64,000 bases of DNA from CAUZIZ01 sp965222655 (lineage in GTDB: Bacteria; Acidobacteriota; UBA6911; RPQK01; JAJDTT01): the NCBI GenBank assembly GCA_965222655.1, contig CBDCUP010000018.1:1-64000 (forward strand), given 5' to 3'. The notes below the pieces were generated by a model that saw only the letters and a list, made by a program, of their open reading frames with translations, had not been told where the DNA came from and did no database searches. A program made the translations under genes and the position numbers. This document shows, in pieces, positions 16,965 through 26,462 of the stretch; the first letter of the stretch is position 1, and each line of letters starts with the position of its first letter.

Positions 16965-18260
16965 ATGAAGTGGAGACGACGTGAGCTTCTCAAGCATTCT
17001 TCGAGCCTCTTGCTGGGCACTTCGGTGATCCATGCCTCGGGCCGTTGGGCCAGGGCCAACGATCGCATTCGGGTTGCGGTCCTGGGCCTGGGCAATCGGG
17101 GTCGTGGACATATCCGCGAGGCGACGGCTATCGACGGAGTCGAGGTGGTCACCGTGTGCGATCCCGACGAAACGCGGATGGCGAAAAGTGCGGCCACCCT
17201 GGAGAAGGCAACGGGCAGAAGGCCCCGGCTGGAACCCGATCTGCGGAAGATCATGGATGATGTGATCAGCATTGCCACTCCCAATCATTGGCATGCTTTG
17301 GCGACCATCTGGGCCTGCCAGGCCGGGAAGCACGTCTATTGCGAGAAGCCGGTTGCCCACAACCTCCTGGAGAGCCGGAGGATGTTGGAAGCTGCCCACA
17401 AATACGACCGGATAGTCGCCACCGGTACCCAGAGGCGTTCCAATCCCAATTTCCAAAAGGCGGTCCGAATGCTCCAGGAGGGAGTCATCGGAGAGATCTA
17501 CATGGCACGCAGCGAATACGCTCAACCGAGAGACCCCATTGGCTTCGAGAAGAAGGGACCGTCGCCTACAGGGCTTCATTGGGACCTCTGGCTGGGACCC
17601 GCCTCCAACCAGCCCTACCACGCCAACCTCGTCCACTACAACTGGCACTGGTTCTGGGACTTCGGAAACGGCGAAATCGGCAACAACGGCCCCCATTTCC
17701 TGGACATCCCGCGATGGGCCCTCCAGAAGCAACTGCCCACCAGGATCCACTCGACCGGCGGACGCGTTGGCCCCAGAGATCAGGCCCAGACTCCCAACAC
17801 CCAGAGAACCACGTTTGCGTACGAAGACGGCACCTCCATCGTCAACGATATCCGTGGCCTCTACACGGGGGAGGATTTCTTCTGGGATTTCTACGGGACC
17901 CGGGGCTATATGCGCATGACGCACTCGGATCGCGATTTTGCCGGGTGCGAGTTCAAGATTTTCATGGGAAGGAACAAGATTCCCGAGTCGGACGCCAATG
18001 CGCCGGCCACGGGACAGAGAGAAGACCACTACCGCAACTTCGTTGCCTCGGTGAGGGCGGGAAAGCCAGAGATTCTGAATTCAGATCTGGAAGAGGGGCA
18101 TTTTTCCGGGGGTCTCTGTCTGCTGGCGAATATATCCTACCGGCTTGGACGCGAGCTCAACTTCGACCCTGCCGCGAGTCGCTTCGTCGCGGACAGCGAG
18201 GCAGACAAACTTCTTACCAGGAATTACCGCCAGCCATTCGTAGTGCCGGACCGTGTCTGA
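16965..18260 (+). CDS. Gfo/Idh/MocA-family oxidoreductase, Tat-exported
   Basis: About 431 residues from the ATG at 16965. The N-terminus KWRRRELLKHSSSLLLGTSV is a twin-arginine signal, typical of the exported branch of this family in Planctomycetota and Acidobacteriota. The Rossmann fold shows RVAVLGLGNRGRGHI (NAD(P)-binding glycine pattern) and IATPNHWHA, and the family's EKP motif is in GKHVYCEKPVAHN. The C-terminal half is the substrate domain with HYNWHWFWDFGNGEIGNNGPHFLD. Members oxidise or reduce sugars and cyclitols with bound NAD(P). An alternative start is 16929, but its extra 12 residues would precede the signal. It is followed by a hairpin repeat and REP-like motifs. Confidence 0.9.
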   Translation: MKWRRRELLKHSSSLLLGTSVIHASGRWARANDRIRVAVLGLGNRGRGHIREATAIDGVEVVTVCDPDETRMAKSAATLEKATGRRPRLEPDLRKIMDDVISIATPNHWHALATIWACQAGKHVYCEKPVAHNLLESRRMLEAAHKYDRIVATGTQRRSNPNFQKAVRMLQEGVIGEIYMARSEYAQPRDPIGFEKKGPSPTGLHWDLWLGPASNQPYHANLVHYNWHWFWDFGNGEIGNNGPHFLDIPRWALQKQLPTRIHSTGGRVGPRDQAQTPNTQRTTFAYEDGTSIVNDIRGLYTGEDFFWDFYGTRGYMRMTHSDRDFAGCEFKIFMGRNKIPESDANAPATGQREDHYRNFVASVRAGKPEILNSDLEEGHFSGGLCLLANISYRLGRELNFDPAASRFVADSEADKLLTRNYRQPFVVPDRV

Positions 18261-18327
18261 GGAAGAAACCGCCTCTTTCTCAGGCTCTACATGAAAGGAA
18301 CTTCGAGTCCCGGGGTAGCGGGGGGCT

Positions 18328-18430
18328 CCAGGCCGCCGTCCGAGCCAAAGGCTCGAAAGAGCGCCCGGTAAACAGTCTGTCCCTTTCTCGGGGCAGGGAG
18401 GGCACAGGGAAGCAGTCTGTCCCTTTCTCA
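18328..18430. repeat. Hairpin repeat plus REP-like motifs (cluster a)
   Basis: The stretch 18261-18635 has no gene. It holds a hairpin CGAGCC/GGCTCG (18341-18355) preceded by CCAGGCCGCCGT, shared with 10030-10071. It also holds two same-direction copies of the motif CAGTCTGTCCCTTTCTC (18373-18389 and 18413-18429). Nothing else is seen. Confidence 0.8.
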
Positions 18431-18635
18431 AGGCTCGCTTGCATCCACAATGCTACGAGCTCCTTTTCGCCCTCTGGGAGGCGGTACAGCTATGTGTGTT
18501 CGGATTTCTCGATGCCAGACCGGCACTCGACCGCGCGGCCGACAAATGGAAGAGAGCGCTCAGTCACGACCCTCCAGCCTGGCCCTATCGAGGGCTCTGA
18601 CACTGATGTTGAGCCATGGATTGGAGATAGAGCCC

Positions 18636-21215
18636 TCATTGAGCTATTTGAAGAGAGTACAGATGTGCTTTGTCGAGCACGACGCGTAATCGCACTACCC
18701 TGCGAAAGGTCTCTTCCAGGCCTGACTCCCTCCACCTGAACTCCGCCCCCACCTCGTCCCCGGAAAAGGGAATGCCATCTGCAAGGCTCAGGCCAGGGAA
18801 GACATTGCCTTCGGAGTCCTGTAGTTCCACCCGGATGCTCCCTCCCTCCAGGGTGCGAGCGTTGAGCAGGAGCCGACTACCCTCCAGCACCAGGGGATGG
18901 GTCGTAAACTCTCCCTGCTCATCGACGGGCTCTACGTGGGCCAGCCTGCCGGCCTTGCATCGGGCTAGCGCGGGGACCCAGGTCGAGGCCTTTGATTCTT
19001 CAAAAAAATCCTTCCAACTGCTGAAGAAAGGGGCCAACTCGTACTGGGGGTAGTTCTTCTTGAAATAGTCCAGACCCAGTTCGTCCAAGGACTTGCGCCT
19101 CATGCGCGTCGTATCTTTCGAAGCCGCCAACATGTAGCGGGCACTTCCGCCCAGATAGGGAAACCACCATTCCTCCTGTCCCTTCGAGTTGGAGACTGGA
19201 TAGAAGGTAGACATGCCGCTCACGAAACCGGTGTCGGGGCTTCCGGCTGGACCATTCGCGAGCAGTGGAACTCGGTCGGCTCCGAAGCGGTGCCAGTGAA
19301 CCCGGTCCCGGCTCCAGACCAGTTCCTGTCTTTGCTTTTGCTCTACCAGATTGTAGTGAAGGACCGCTCCCAGATAGAGCTGGCCGTCGGTGTCGCTCTC
19401 GGTGTGGCCGGCTGGGCTCAGATAGCCAAAACCATAGAAAGTGGTCCCCAGCGGGTCGTGCTCGTCGGGTGAGATCATGTGCCGGCGCTGCCAGCTGAAG
19501 CCATCCCGGGTCCACATTACCGCACGCACTCGCCGCGCACTGCGGCTGAAATACTCGTAGGACACTCCGTGGGGAGGATAGGGTGGGTAGTCAGGCCGGA
19601 GGTAGTAATAGAAGGATTTGTTCTTCCTATCGTAGTAGGTGAAGGTGGACCGACCGGATTGGGAAAACGCCATGGGTTCACCTTCGAAGGGATAGGTGGA
19701 TGCGCGCTCGGTGGTGCGCAAAAGACCCATACCGGAGCCAGCGTGCAGAATGGGATTCGGGGTCAGGGCCAGGAAGAGGTCGCCCCGGCGCTCGAAGCCC
19801 CAGAACTCCTCCGGCTGGGGCCGAAAATTGCCCGCGTGTTGAGTACCCGGCTCGATGTTTCGGGAGGAGAAGAATCGGAGCACGAAGTTGTCCATGTTCA
19901 CAGATCCATCGGTGCGGCGATCGTACATTCTGAATCGATACTTCTGCGGAATAGGCCGCTCCTTGGTGGGATAGGGATAACTGTCGAACTCGCCCGACCT
20001 CAGAAAGTCTTCCTCGGCCAAGTCTCGGAGGATGTTGTTCTGCTTTGAGCCCTGGAATTCCACCCGTCCGAGTTCAGGCTTCTCCCAGTGCACTCCGTCG
20101 CGAGACACTGTCAGGCAGAGGTAGCGGGGTCGAGAGCTCGATCCCGCCACACGGTTGAAAATGGGGTCGGCGGGGAGCACTCCCGCAAGGTAGGTGATCC
20201 GATAGAGCGATGATCGCTCGTCCCAGCTTAACGAACCGACCTTGACGATGTAGGAGCCTTCTTCCCAGGGCCGATCGATCTTCACCACCGGACCATCGGA
20301 GAGTCGTTCCAACGAATCGGGACGGTGTCGGAGCCCGACGGAAGCAGCAAAGATCCAATCGTCAACCAGGTACTGGGGGGTGTGTCCTGGACGCAGCGGG
20401 ACCCGAGGCTTCCGACTCTCGGTCGAGATTTCCTTCCAGAACTGGCGGACCAGGAAGGGACCGACGGCCTTGCCCGAGGTGGTGACTCGGGCCCGAAGCC
20501 AATACTCACCGCGGGGCCAGCCGCTTCCGTCGAAGGCATGACGCTGGGTTTTTGGCGTCAGGTTCAGACTGACAGGACCAGCCACCCGATTTTGGTCCGG
20601 ACCCAGAACGTCGATCTCTACCGAGCAGGAGTCGACACGTCCCGGGATCGTCCGAATAGTGAACCCGATTTCGTCATGGTCAATGTAGGCAGGGCGTTCA
20701 GGAGTGCACTCGATGAATTGTCGCAAGGAGTCAACCTGGGCTAGGCGTTTGCCGTTCATTTTCCTGATGAACGTGTTGGGGTCAACCTCGAGCCTGCGCT
20801 GACCCAGGGGGGAGTCTCCATCCCTCACCTCGACGTCGAACCGATATCGGCCCAGATCCCAGAGTTGCCTCGAAGAGCCCGGTTTCGAGGGTGCATAACG
20901 GCCGTCATCAATAAGCGGGAAGTGGATCTCCACGGTCCCCTTGGAACCATTGCGTTGAGCCCGGGCAGTGAGCCGGTGGCGGAACTCATAGGGCTGGGTC
21001 ACGGTTATATGGGCAGAAAGGATATCCGAGCTCTCAGCCTGCTGGGGCCAGTCGAACTCCAGGATTTGGTGGAAGTAGTCCTTGTGGTGCAGCTTGAGCC
21101 AGTGTTCCCCTGCTTCAGCCCTACCCAGTGTCTGGACCGCGGTCATGAGGACAGCAACAGCCAGGAATTTGCTGGAGACGAGGAACCGCTTGGATTGCAC
21201 TGAAGTGAGAGACAT
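18636..21215 (-). CDS. Exported five-bladed propeller glycosidase-like protein
   Basis: 859-residue exported protein. The signal peptide (FLAVAVLMTAVQTLGRAEA) is followed by an N-terminal beta-sandwich region to about residue 270. A propeller-type module then begins at TPQYLVDDWIFA and contains SRDGVHWEKPELGRVEFQG (about 378), VMWTRDGFSWQRR (about 590) and LVWSRDRVHWHRFGADRVPL (about 655), and a C-terminal beta-sandwich begins at about residue 760 (LVLEGSRLLLNARTLEGGSI). The W-x-R/S-D-G-x-x-W pattern recurs in the genes at 21284 and 25450, so three paralogues lie within 11 kb. The fold resembles GH43/GH32 glycosidases but the acidic triad cannot be assigned. It is divergent from the 21284 gene; GGAAGGAG precedes the ATG. 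Confidence 0.75.
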   Translation of the reverse strand: MSLTSVQSKRFLVSSKFLAVAVLMTAVQTLGRAEAGEHWLKLHHKDYFHQILEFDWPQQAESSDILSAHITVTQPYEFRHRLTARAQRNGSKGTVEIHFPLIDDGRYAPSKPGSSRQLWDLGRYRFDVEVRDGDSPLGQRRLEVDPNTFIRKMNGKRLAQVDSLRQFIECTPERPAYIDHDEIGFTIRTIPGRVDSCSVEIDVLGPDQNRVAGPVSLNLTPKTQRHAFDGSGWPRGEYWLRARVTTSGKAVGPFLVRQFWKEISTESRKPRVPLRPGHTPQYLVDDWIFAASVGLRHRPDSLERLSDGPVVKIDRPWEEGSYIVKVGSLSWDERSSLYRITYLAGVLPADPIFNRVAGSSSRPRYLCLTVSRDGVHWEKPELGRVEFQGSKQNNILRDLAEEDFLRSGEFDSYPYPTKERPIPQKYRFRMYDRRTDGSVNMDNFVLRFFSSRNIEPGTQHAGNFRPQPEEFWGFERRGDLFLALTPNPILHAGSGMGLLRTTERASTYPFEGEPMAFSQSGRSTFTYYDRKNKSFYYYLRPDYPPYPPHGVSYEYFSRSARRVRAVMWTRDGFSWQRRHMISPDEHDPLGTTFYGFGYLSPAGHTESDTDGQLYLGAVLHYNLVEQKQRQELVWSRDRVHWHRFGADRVPLLANGPAGSPDTGFVSGMSTFYPVSNSKGQEEWWFPYLGGSARYMLAASKDTTRMRRKSLDELGLDYFKKNYPQYELAPFFSSWKDFFEESKASTWVPALARCKAGRLAHVEPVDEQGEFTTHPLVLEGSRLLLNARTLEGGSIRVELQDSEGNVFPGLSLADGIPFSGDEVGAEFRWRESGLEETFRRVVRLRVVLDKAHLYSLQIAQ

Positions 21216-21283
21216 TTCGTTCTCCTTCCGGTGGGTCCACCTGTCGTAGACAGGGGGAAGAAGCAGGGAGTATAAACAGGGGT

Positions 21284-22961
21284 ATGAATCTATACACGGC
21301 TTTCAGATCCGTTCTCAAGATGGGAACTCACGGCACCCTGGTAGCGATGCTTCTGGTCGTTTTCCCCTGCGGTCCGATCGAGGCCGGCAGCCAGAGCGTA
21401 ACACCAACTCTTCCGATCGGGAAAGAGGAAGCTACTCTCTTCGCCTTCGATGACGTCTCCTTCCCCTTTACCTACAACCTCTATCTGAGCATGCACCAGC
21501 CTCGAAAGCATGCCGACAACCCCGTTCTGCCCCTAGGGGAGCCGGGCGATCCTGATGAGTGGCAGCAGCGCTACTACGGAACCGTGATTCGCCACCAGGG
21601 CAAGTTCAAGATGTGGTACGTGGGGGCCTCGCGGGAGGGGTTCAGCACGCCCGAATTGGGGGGTGGTATCGACTTCCGGGGCTGGCGATTTCTTTACGCC
21701 GAGAGCCAGGACGGGATCCATTGGGAGAAACCCGACCTGGGGCTGGTCGAGTTTCGGGGCAACCGGAACAACAACCTGCTGCTGATGCCCGAAGGCTTCC
21801 GCGGCTACCATATCCTGGTGCTCCACGAACCGGAGGACCCCGACCCCAGCCGCCGCTTCAAGGCAGTGGTCCTGCTGAGAAAGTACGGGGAGTACGCGGT
21901 GCCCCACGTGCAGGATGCCAGTCCGGAAGGCTGGGGCACCCGAGCCGTCAACCTTCCCCTCTACAGTGCCGACGGTCTGCGCTGGCGGGTGGCGGACGAA
22001 CTGGTCTCCGGAGGGGGCAAGATCATCTCTGCCGACATCCACCTGGTGACCGACGTGGAGGGTGCCGGGCTCTACCGCTGGCAAGGCATGTACTATCTGT
22101 CGGGACAGGGTCTGGGAAGTCCCGCCGTGGAGCCCTATGGGAGGCACATCGAGATCTTCCGCTCTCCCGACCTCATCCACTGGTCCCGATCCCAGACCAT
22201 GGGCTTCGCCCGGGAAGGTCAGTTCCAGCGGCCGGCCTCTCTGGACAGACCGCTTGCCAACGAGCAGACCCACGAAGGCGCCAGCGTCTGGAACCGAGGC
22301 AATGTGCTCATCGGCATCACCGGGTTCTGGCATGGAGCCAAGGACTGGACGGGGGTGGTTCATCCCCTGGGATTCCTGGTCAGCAACGACGGCCTTCACT
22401 TCCGCGAGCCCATCCCCGACTTCATTTTCGCGGAGATTGGTGAGGACGGGCGGGATTGGGACTACGGTGGCCTTGCCCAGGGACAGGGGTTCGAAAACGT
22501 CGGGGACATGACCTACATCTGGTACGGCCAGATGGATCAGCGGATGGGAACTCGCACCGGCCGTCCCTGGAAACGCGATGGGGGAGTTGGTCTGCTGCTA
22601 CTGGCACGGGACCGCTTCGGCTCGCTGTCGGTCCGCGATCCGGACGAGAAGGGAATCCTGGTTACTTTCTGACCTGGAGCTGCAGACAGCGGCCAGCCTC
22701 TGGGTCAACGCCGAGGGCCTGGGACCTCACTCGAGTCTCAAGTTGGAGCTGGTGGATCATCTGGAGCGACCTCTCCCCGACTATTCGGGCGAGGCCTCGG
22801 CCGTGGTGGGACAGTCCGGTCTCCGGGTGCCGGTGAAGTGGTCAGGCGGAAGTCAGATCCAACCTCCGAAGCAACCATTCAAGGTCCGGGTGACCTTGCA
22901 GGGGAGGGAAGTCAGCGCCATTCGCCTTTATGCGCTTTACGTCTCCCCTGGCCAGCAATAA
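21284..22961 (+). pseudogene. Propeller glycosidase-like protein with C-terminal frameshift
   Basis: The open frame 21284-22672 encodes 462 residues with a signal peptide and the propeller motifs AESQDGIHWEKPDLGLVEFRG (about 140-160, paralogous to the 18636 gene), IFRSPDLIHWSRS and VSNDGLHFREPIPDF. At about 22665 the frame stops (ILVTF). The expected C-terminal beta-sandwich continues in another frame: SDLELQTAASLWVNAEGLG to RLYALYVSPGQQ, ending at 22961. One indel therefore separates the catalytic-type module from the sandwich. A sequencing error would give the same picture. The first module could still be made as a shorter protein. Divergent promoter region shared with the 18636 gene (68 bp). 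Confidence 0.7.
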
Positions 22962-22999
22962 GACCGGGAGCAAGCCTGAGCGGTCCCGCTCGCCGCTGG

Positions 23000-24904
23000 T
23001 CAGGGCGCTGAAGGTCTTTCCAGGGCCTTTCGAATGTGTCCTGCAACGGCGTTCCCCAGCCGATCGTTGCCCTTGGGATTGAAGTGCACCCCATCCCTGG
23101 TCATGAGTTCTTCCTTTCCCACCGCGCTGACGACTCGGTACAAGTCGTTGACGGGTAGGGAGAACTCCTTTGCCAGCTCTCGTGCCACCCGATTATAGCG
23201 CTCCACATCGGAGTCCCTCCGGACCACGCGGCCGTAACCCTTGGAAACCTCTTGCCAGCTCTCATGGACGGGCGTCGTCAGTGCAAGGATGAGGGTGGCT
23301 GAGGTCTCCTTCGCGATGCGCTCGAGGATCTTCCTCAAGTTCTTTCGGTAGTCTTCGAGGGAGGTTCTGGGTTCCCCCGTCTCCTCCTTCAGGTACATGT
23401 CGTGGAGACCTACGTTCAGGTGGACCACATCGGGCCGCCGCGAGCTGATCCACTCATCCAGGTGCTCGAGCGTATAGGCGGCATAACGACAGTTGTCCTG
23501 GGGTGCCCAGATCCGGGCTTGTCCTTCCAGAGCCTTCTTGACCACCGCCTGGTAGCCCATTCGGATGGAGTCACCGATGAGGACCACGCGGGGCACGGCT
23601 GGCCCAACGGATTCTCCGAATGGCCTGGGTCCCCACAGATCTTTCACGACCTCGCCCCCCTTCATCACATGGCTGACCCGTTCCATGACCCGGATGTCCT
23701 TCAAGGGATTCCCGGGCACCGCCACCAGGTCGGCCAGACGACCCGTCTCCAGGACTCCCCGGTCGGACATCCCCAGAAGATCGGAGGCGTACAGGGTAGC
23801 GGTTCTGAGGGCTTCCAACTCTGACATCCCCCGGTTGACCAGAGTCCCGAACTCGTGGGCGTTGTCGCCGTGGGGAAAGACCGCCGCATCGGTGCCGAAG
23901 GCGATCTTCACTCCGGCCTGGATAGCCCGCTCCAGGCTCTTGCGGGCCAGGGGTTTCAGATACTCGGACTTGGCCCGAATAGGTGGTGGGAGCTCTTCTG
24001 TCTTGATGACATCAACCAGATACGCGGTGGGTACCAGATAGGTTCCTTTGGACTTCATCAGTTGGATGGCTTCGTCGGTCAGGATCGAGCCATGTTCGAT
24101 GGATGCCACACCGGCCCTGGTAGCAGCCAGGATTCCCTCGGTTCCGTGGGCATGGGCTGCGACTTTGATTCCATGTCGGGCGGCCTCCTCCACCATCGCT
24201 TTCAATTCGTCATCCGAGTACTGTTGAGCTCCCACCGGTCCCTCGAAGGAGAAGACGCCGGCGGTGGCGCAGGTCTTGATCACCTTGGCGCCGTGCTTGA
24301 TCTGATAGCGCACAGCTTGAATCACCTGGTCGACTCCGTCGGCAACGCCTTCTCTAGGTCCAAGCTCTAGAAGCCCTGGACGATAGCCCGTGATATCGCA
24401 ATGTCCTCCGGTGATCCCCAGAGGATGTCCGGAGGGAACGATGCGTGGTCCGGCGAGGACTCCTGAGTCGATCGCCCTCATGAGGGCAACATCGGCGAAG
24501 CCCCGCGTGCCCAGGTCCCGCACCGTCGTGAAGCCCGCCATCAGAGTTCTCCAGGCACTCCGGACGCCCACCAGAGCGCGATCGGCGGGACCCTCCTTGA
24601 CCGCGCGGTGTACCCAGTCCCCGTCCCGGCCGCTGGTCAGGTGGGTGTGCGTGTCGATCAACCCGGGAAGCAGTGTCACATCTTCCCAGTTCAGGCTCTT
24701 GGCCATTGCGGGAACCGTCTCTGGATTGACGGCAGTAATCTGGTCCCCCTCGATCACCAGGACCGGGTTTGCCAGCATCTCCCCAGTCACCACGTCCAAC
24801 ATTCGGTGCGCATACAGGATGGTAGGCTCAGCGAGTCCACTCTGCAGGCTCAGGCTCCAGACAATCGCCAGACCCACCCAATGCCGAAACGAAACATGTT
24901 TCAT
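23000..24904 (-). CDS. Amidohydrolase-SGNH/GDSL hydrolase fusion, exported
   Basis: About 634 residues from the ATG at 24904, which has AGGAGGAG just upstream; a frame beginning at 24952 lacks one. Signal peptide HWVGLAIVWSLSLQSGLAEP. The first module (about 25-430) is a metal-dependent amidohydrolase of the imidazolonepropionase-like/prolidase type: LLPGLIDTHTHL (HxH), KVIKTCATAG (carbamylatable Lys), VAAHAHG, SIEHGSILTD and FGTDAAVFPHG. The second module (from about 435) is an SGNH hydrolase: VVLIGDSIRMGYQ (Ser), LNVGLHDM (block III) and RDGVHFNPKGN (Asp-x-x-His). Both catalytic sets look complete. Fusion of these two hydrolases in one exported chain is unusual; it may act on a substrate with both an ester and an amide bond. 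REP-like motifs lie upstream. Confidence 0.85.
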   Translation of the reverse strand: MKHVSFRHWVGLAIVWSLSLQSGLAEPTILYAHRMLDVVTGEMLANPVLVIEGDQITAVNPETVPAMAKSLNWEDVTLLPGLIDTHTHLTSGRDGDWVHRAVKEGPADRALVGVRSAWRTLMAGFTTVRDLGTRGFADVALMRAIDSGVLAGPRIVPSGHPLGITGGHCDITGYRPGLLELGPREGVADGVDQVIQAVRYQIKHGAKVIKTCATAGVFSFEGPVGAQQYSDDELKAMVEEAARHGIKVAAHAHGTEGILAATRAGVASIEHGSILTDEAIQLMKSKGTYLVPTAYLVDVIKTEELPPPIRAKSEYLKPLARKSLERAIQAGVKIAFGTDAAVFPHGDNAHEFGTLVNRGMSELEALRTATLYASDLLGMSDRGVLETGRLADLVAVPGNPLKDIRVMERVSHVMKGGEVVKDLWGPRPFGESVGPAVPRVVLIGDSIRMGYQAVVKKALEGQARIWAPQDNCRYAAYTLEHLDEWISSRRPDVVHLNVGLHDMYLKEETGEPRTSLEDYRKNLRKILERIAKETSATLILALTTPVHESWQEVSKGYGRVVRRDSDVERYNRVARELAKEFSLPVNDLYRVVSAVGKEELMTRDGVHFNPKGNDRLGNAVAGHIRKALERPSAP

Positions 24905-24917
24905 GTCTCCTCCTGAG

Positions 24918-25145
24918 CGACGAGAAAGGAACGACGAGAAAGGGACAAACAACGAGAAAGGGACAGACTGCTAGTCAAGAACATCATCAGCCCAAAGACT
25001 AACAGAAAGGGACAGACTGTTACCCAGAGGAAGTTACCCCGGGAAAGAAAAGCAGTCTGTCCCTTTCTTTGCCCATCTCCAGGAAAAGGGACAGACTGCT
25101 GCTTTCCGTCTGAGAAAGGGCGTCTGAGAAAGGGACAGCCTGTTT
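24918..25145. repeat. REP-like cluster b (about five copies, both directions)
   Basis: Copies of GAGAAAGGGACAGACTG or its complement at about 24954-24970, 25003-25019, 25053-25069 (complement), 25084-25098 and a degenerate one at 25124-25142, plus part copies at 24920-24950. Adjacent copies in opposite direction can form hairpins. The gap 24905-25449 holds nothing else recognised. Confidence 0.85.
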
Positions 25146-26462
25146 CTTTTTGCGTGGGTATCAACGTTCAGGCACAGCCGTAAGAACGGTGACGCGAGGC
25201 AGGCGCCATGGAGCCTTCTCGCTTGACTCATGAGTTTGGACAACGCAATCATCCGCCATGGCAGGAGGCGTGTTTCTCGGTCCTGTAGCGGTAAAGACGA
25301 GCCCGGTCTTTGGCACTCGCCGAGGATTCTGGGGAGAGAAGAGAAGGGGAGTCTATCGTAGCCGCCATGCCCACGGGGAGATCAGTCCTCCTGTTGAGGT
25401 TATAATTCGCTTTCGTCGACCCACAAAACATCAAGGGAGCAAGTGAAGAATGTTCAAGAAGCCGCTCAATTTTGCAGGTCTGATCCTGCTGGTCGTTTGG
25501 TTTAGTCAACCCTGCTAGGGAGCGAAGCCTCCGCTTTACGTTCGACTCGCGACTGGCCAGCACCAGCTTCTGCTGGACGACTACCTGATCGGGGCTCTCT
25601 ATCATGTGGAGCGCCGGATCAATCAACCGGTGAAATACGAAGGGAATCCGGTAATTTTCGCCGACAAACCCTGGGAACAGGGGCCGGGTCCCTACTGGAA
25701 TCCCGCTACCCAGAAGGTGCTACAGATCCGGAGCGCCCCCTGCTGGGACCCTGACGAGAAGGTCTGGAAGCTTTGGTACTTTACTGCGCACAAGACAGCA
25801 TATGCACGCTCCCGGGATGGACTCGAGTGGGAGAAGCCCATCCTGGGCAAGCGGGAATACGAGGGCTCGACTGCGAACAATTTAGTAGTGGTCCAAGGCG
25901 ATCCAGAGGCTTTCATCCAGCACGCCCTGCTGGATCCTGACGCCGCCCCGGAGCGGCGCTACAAGGGCCTCATCGGCACCAGCGACCGCAAACCGGTAAT
26001 TTCGGCCGATGGGTACGTCTTCACCAAATTTGGATGTCCTCCCCATACCGAGTCAGGACGAGTCCCATCTGACATACGACGAGGTGAGGCAGCAGTTCAT
26101 CGCCACCGTCAAACACCGGGGACCCTTCGGTCGCTCAGTCTATCTTTCGCTAAGCACGGATTTCGAGAAATGGACGGATCCCGAATTGATTTGGGTGCGG
26201 CTCTTTTAGAGCGAACCATTATCCTTTATTGACAATAGGTTAGCCGGGTCCGAATCGTAGCGAGTGGCGCTTTTGGGCGAGATAAGGCTTGGCGAAGGGC
26301 ATAAGTCGGCTAAAACGCGTCGGATTGCGGTGCGCTCGGATAGCCGCCGGGCCGGGCCTGAGACTCTGCCCGCTGTGAGTCGGTGGAATCCCGGTGCGAT
26401 GAAAAATTGAAAGAGGGAAAAAAGCACTGGACATTTGTGCGTCGGTTTGCTAGCGTAGGTTT

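Noticed and set aside
24954..25142. Possible CRISPR array in cluster b
   Set aside because: Copies are short, differ in direction and spacing, and spacers are not of equal length.
25516..25518. TAG as a possible pyrrolysine codon
   Set aside because: The gene also carries a frameshift and a transposon, and the TAG falls between signal peptide and mature domain, not at a known pyrrolysine site.
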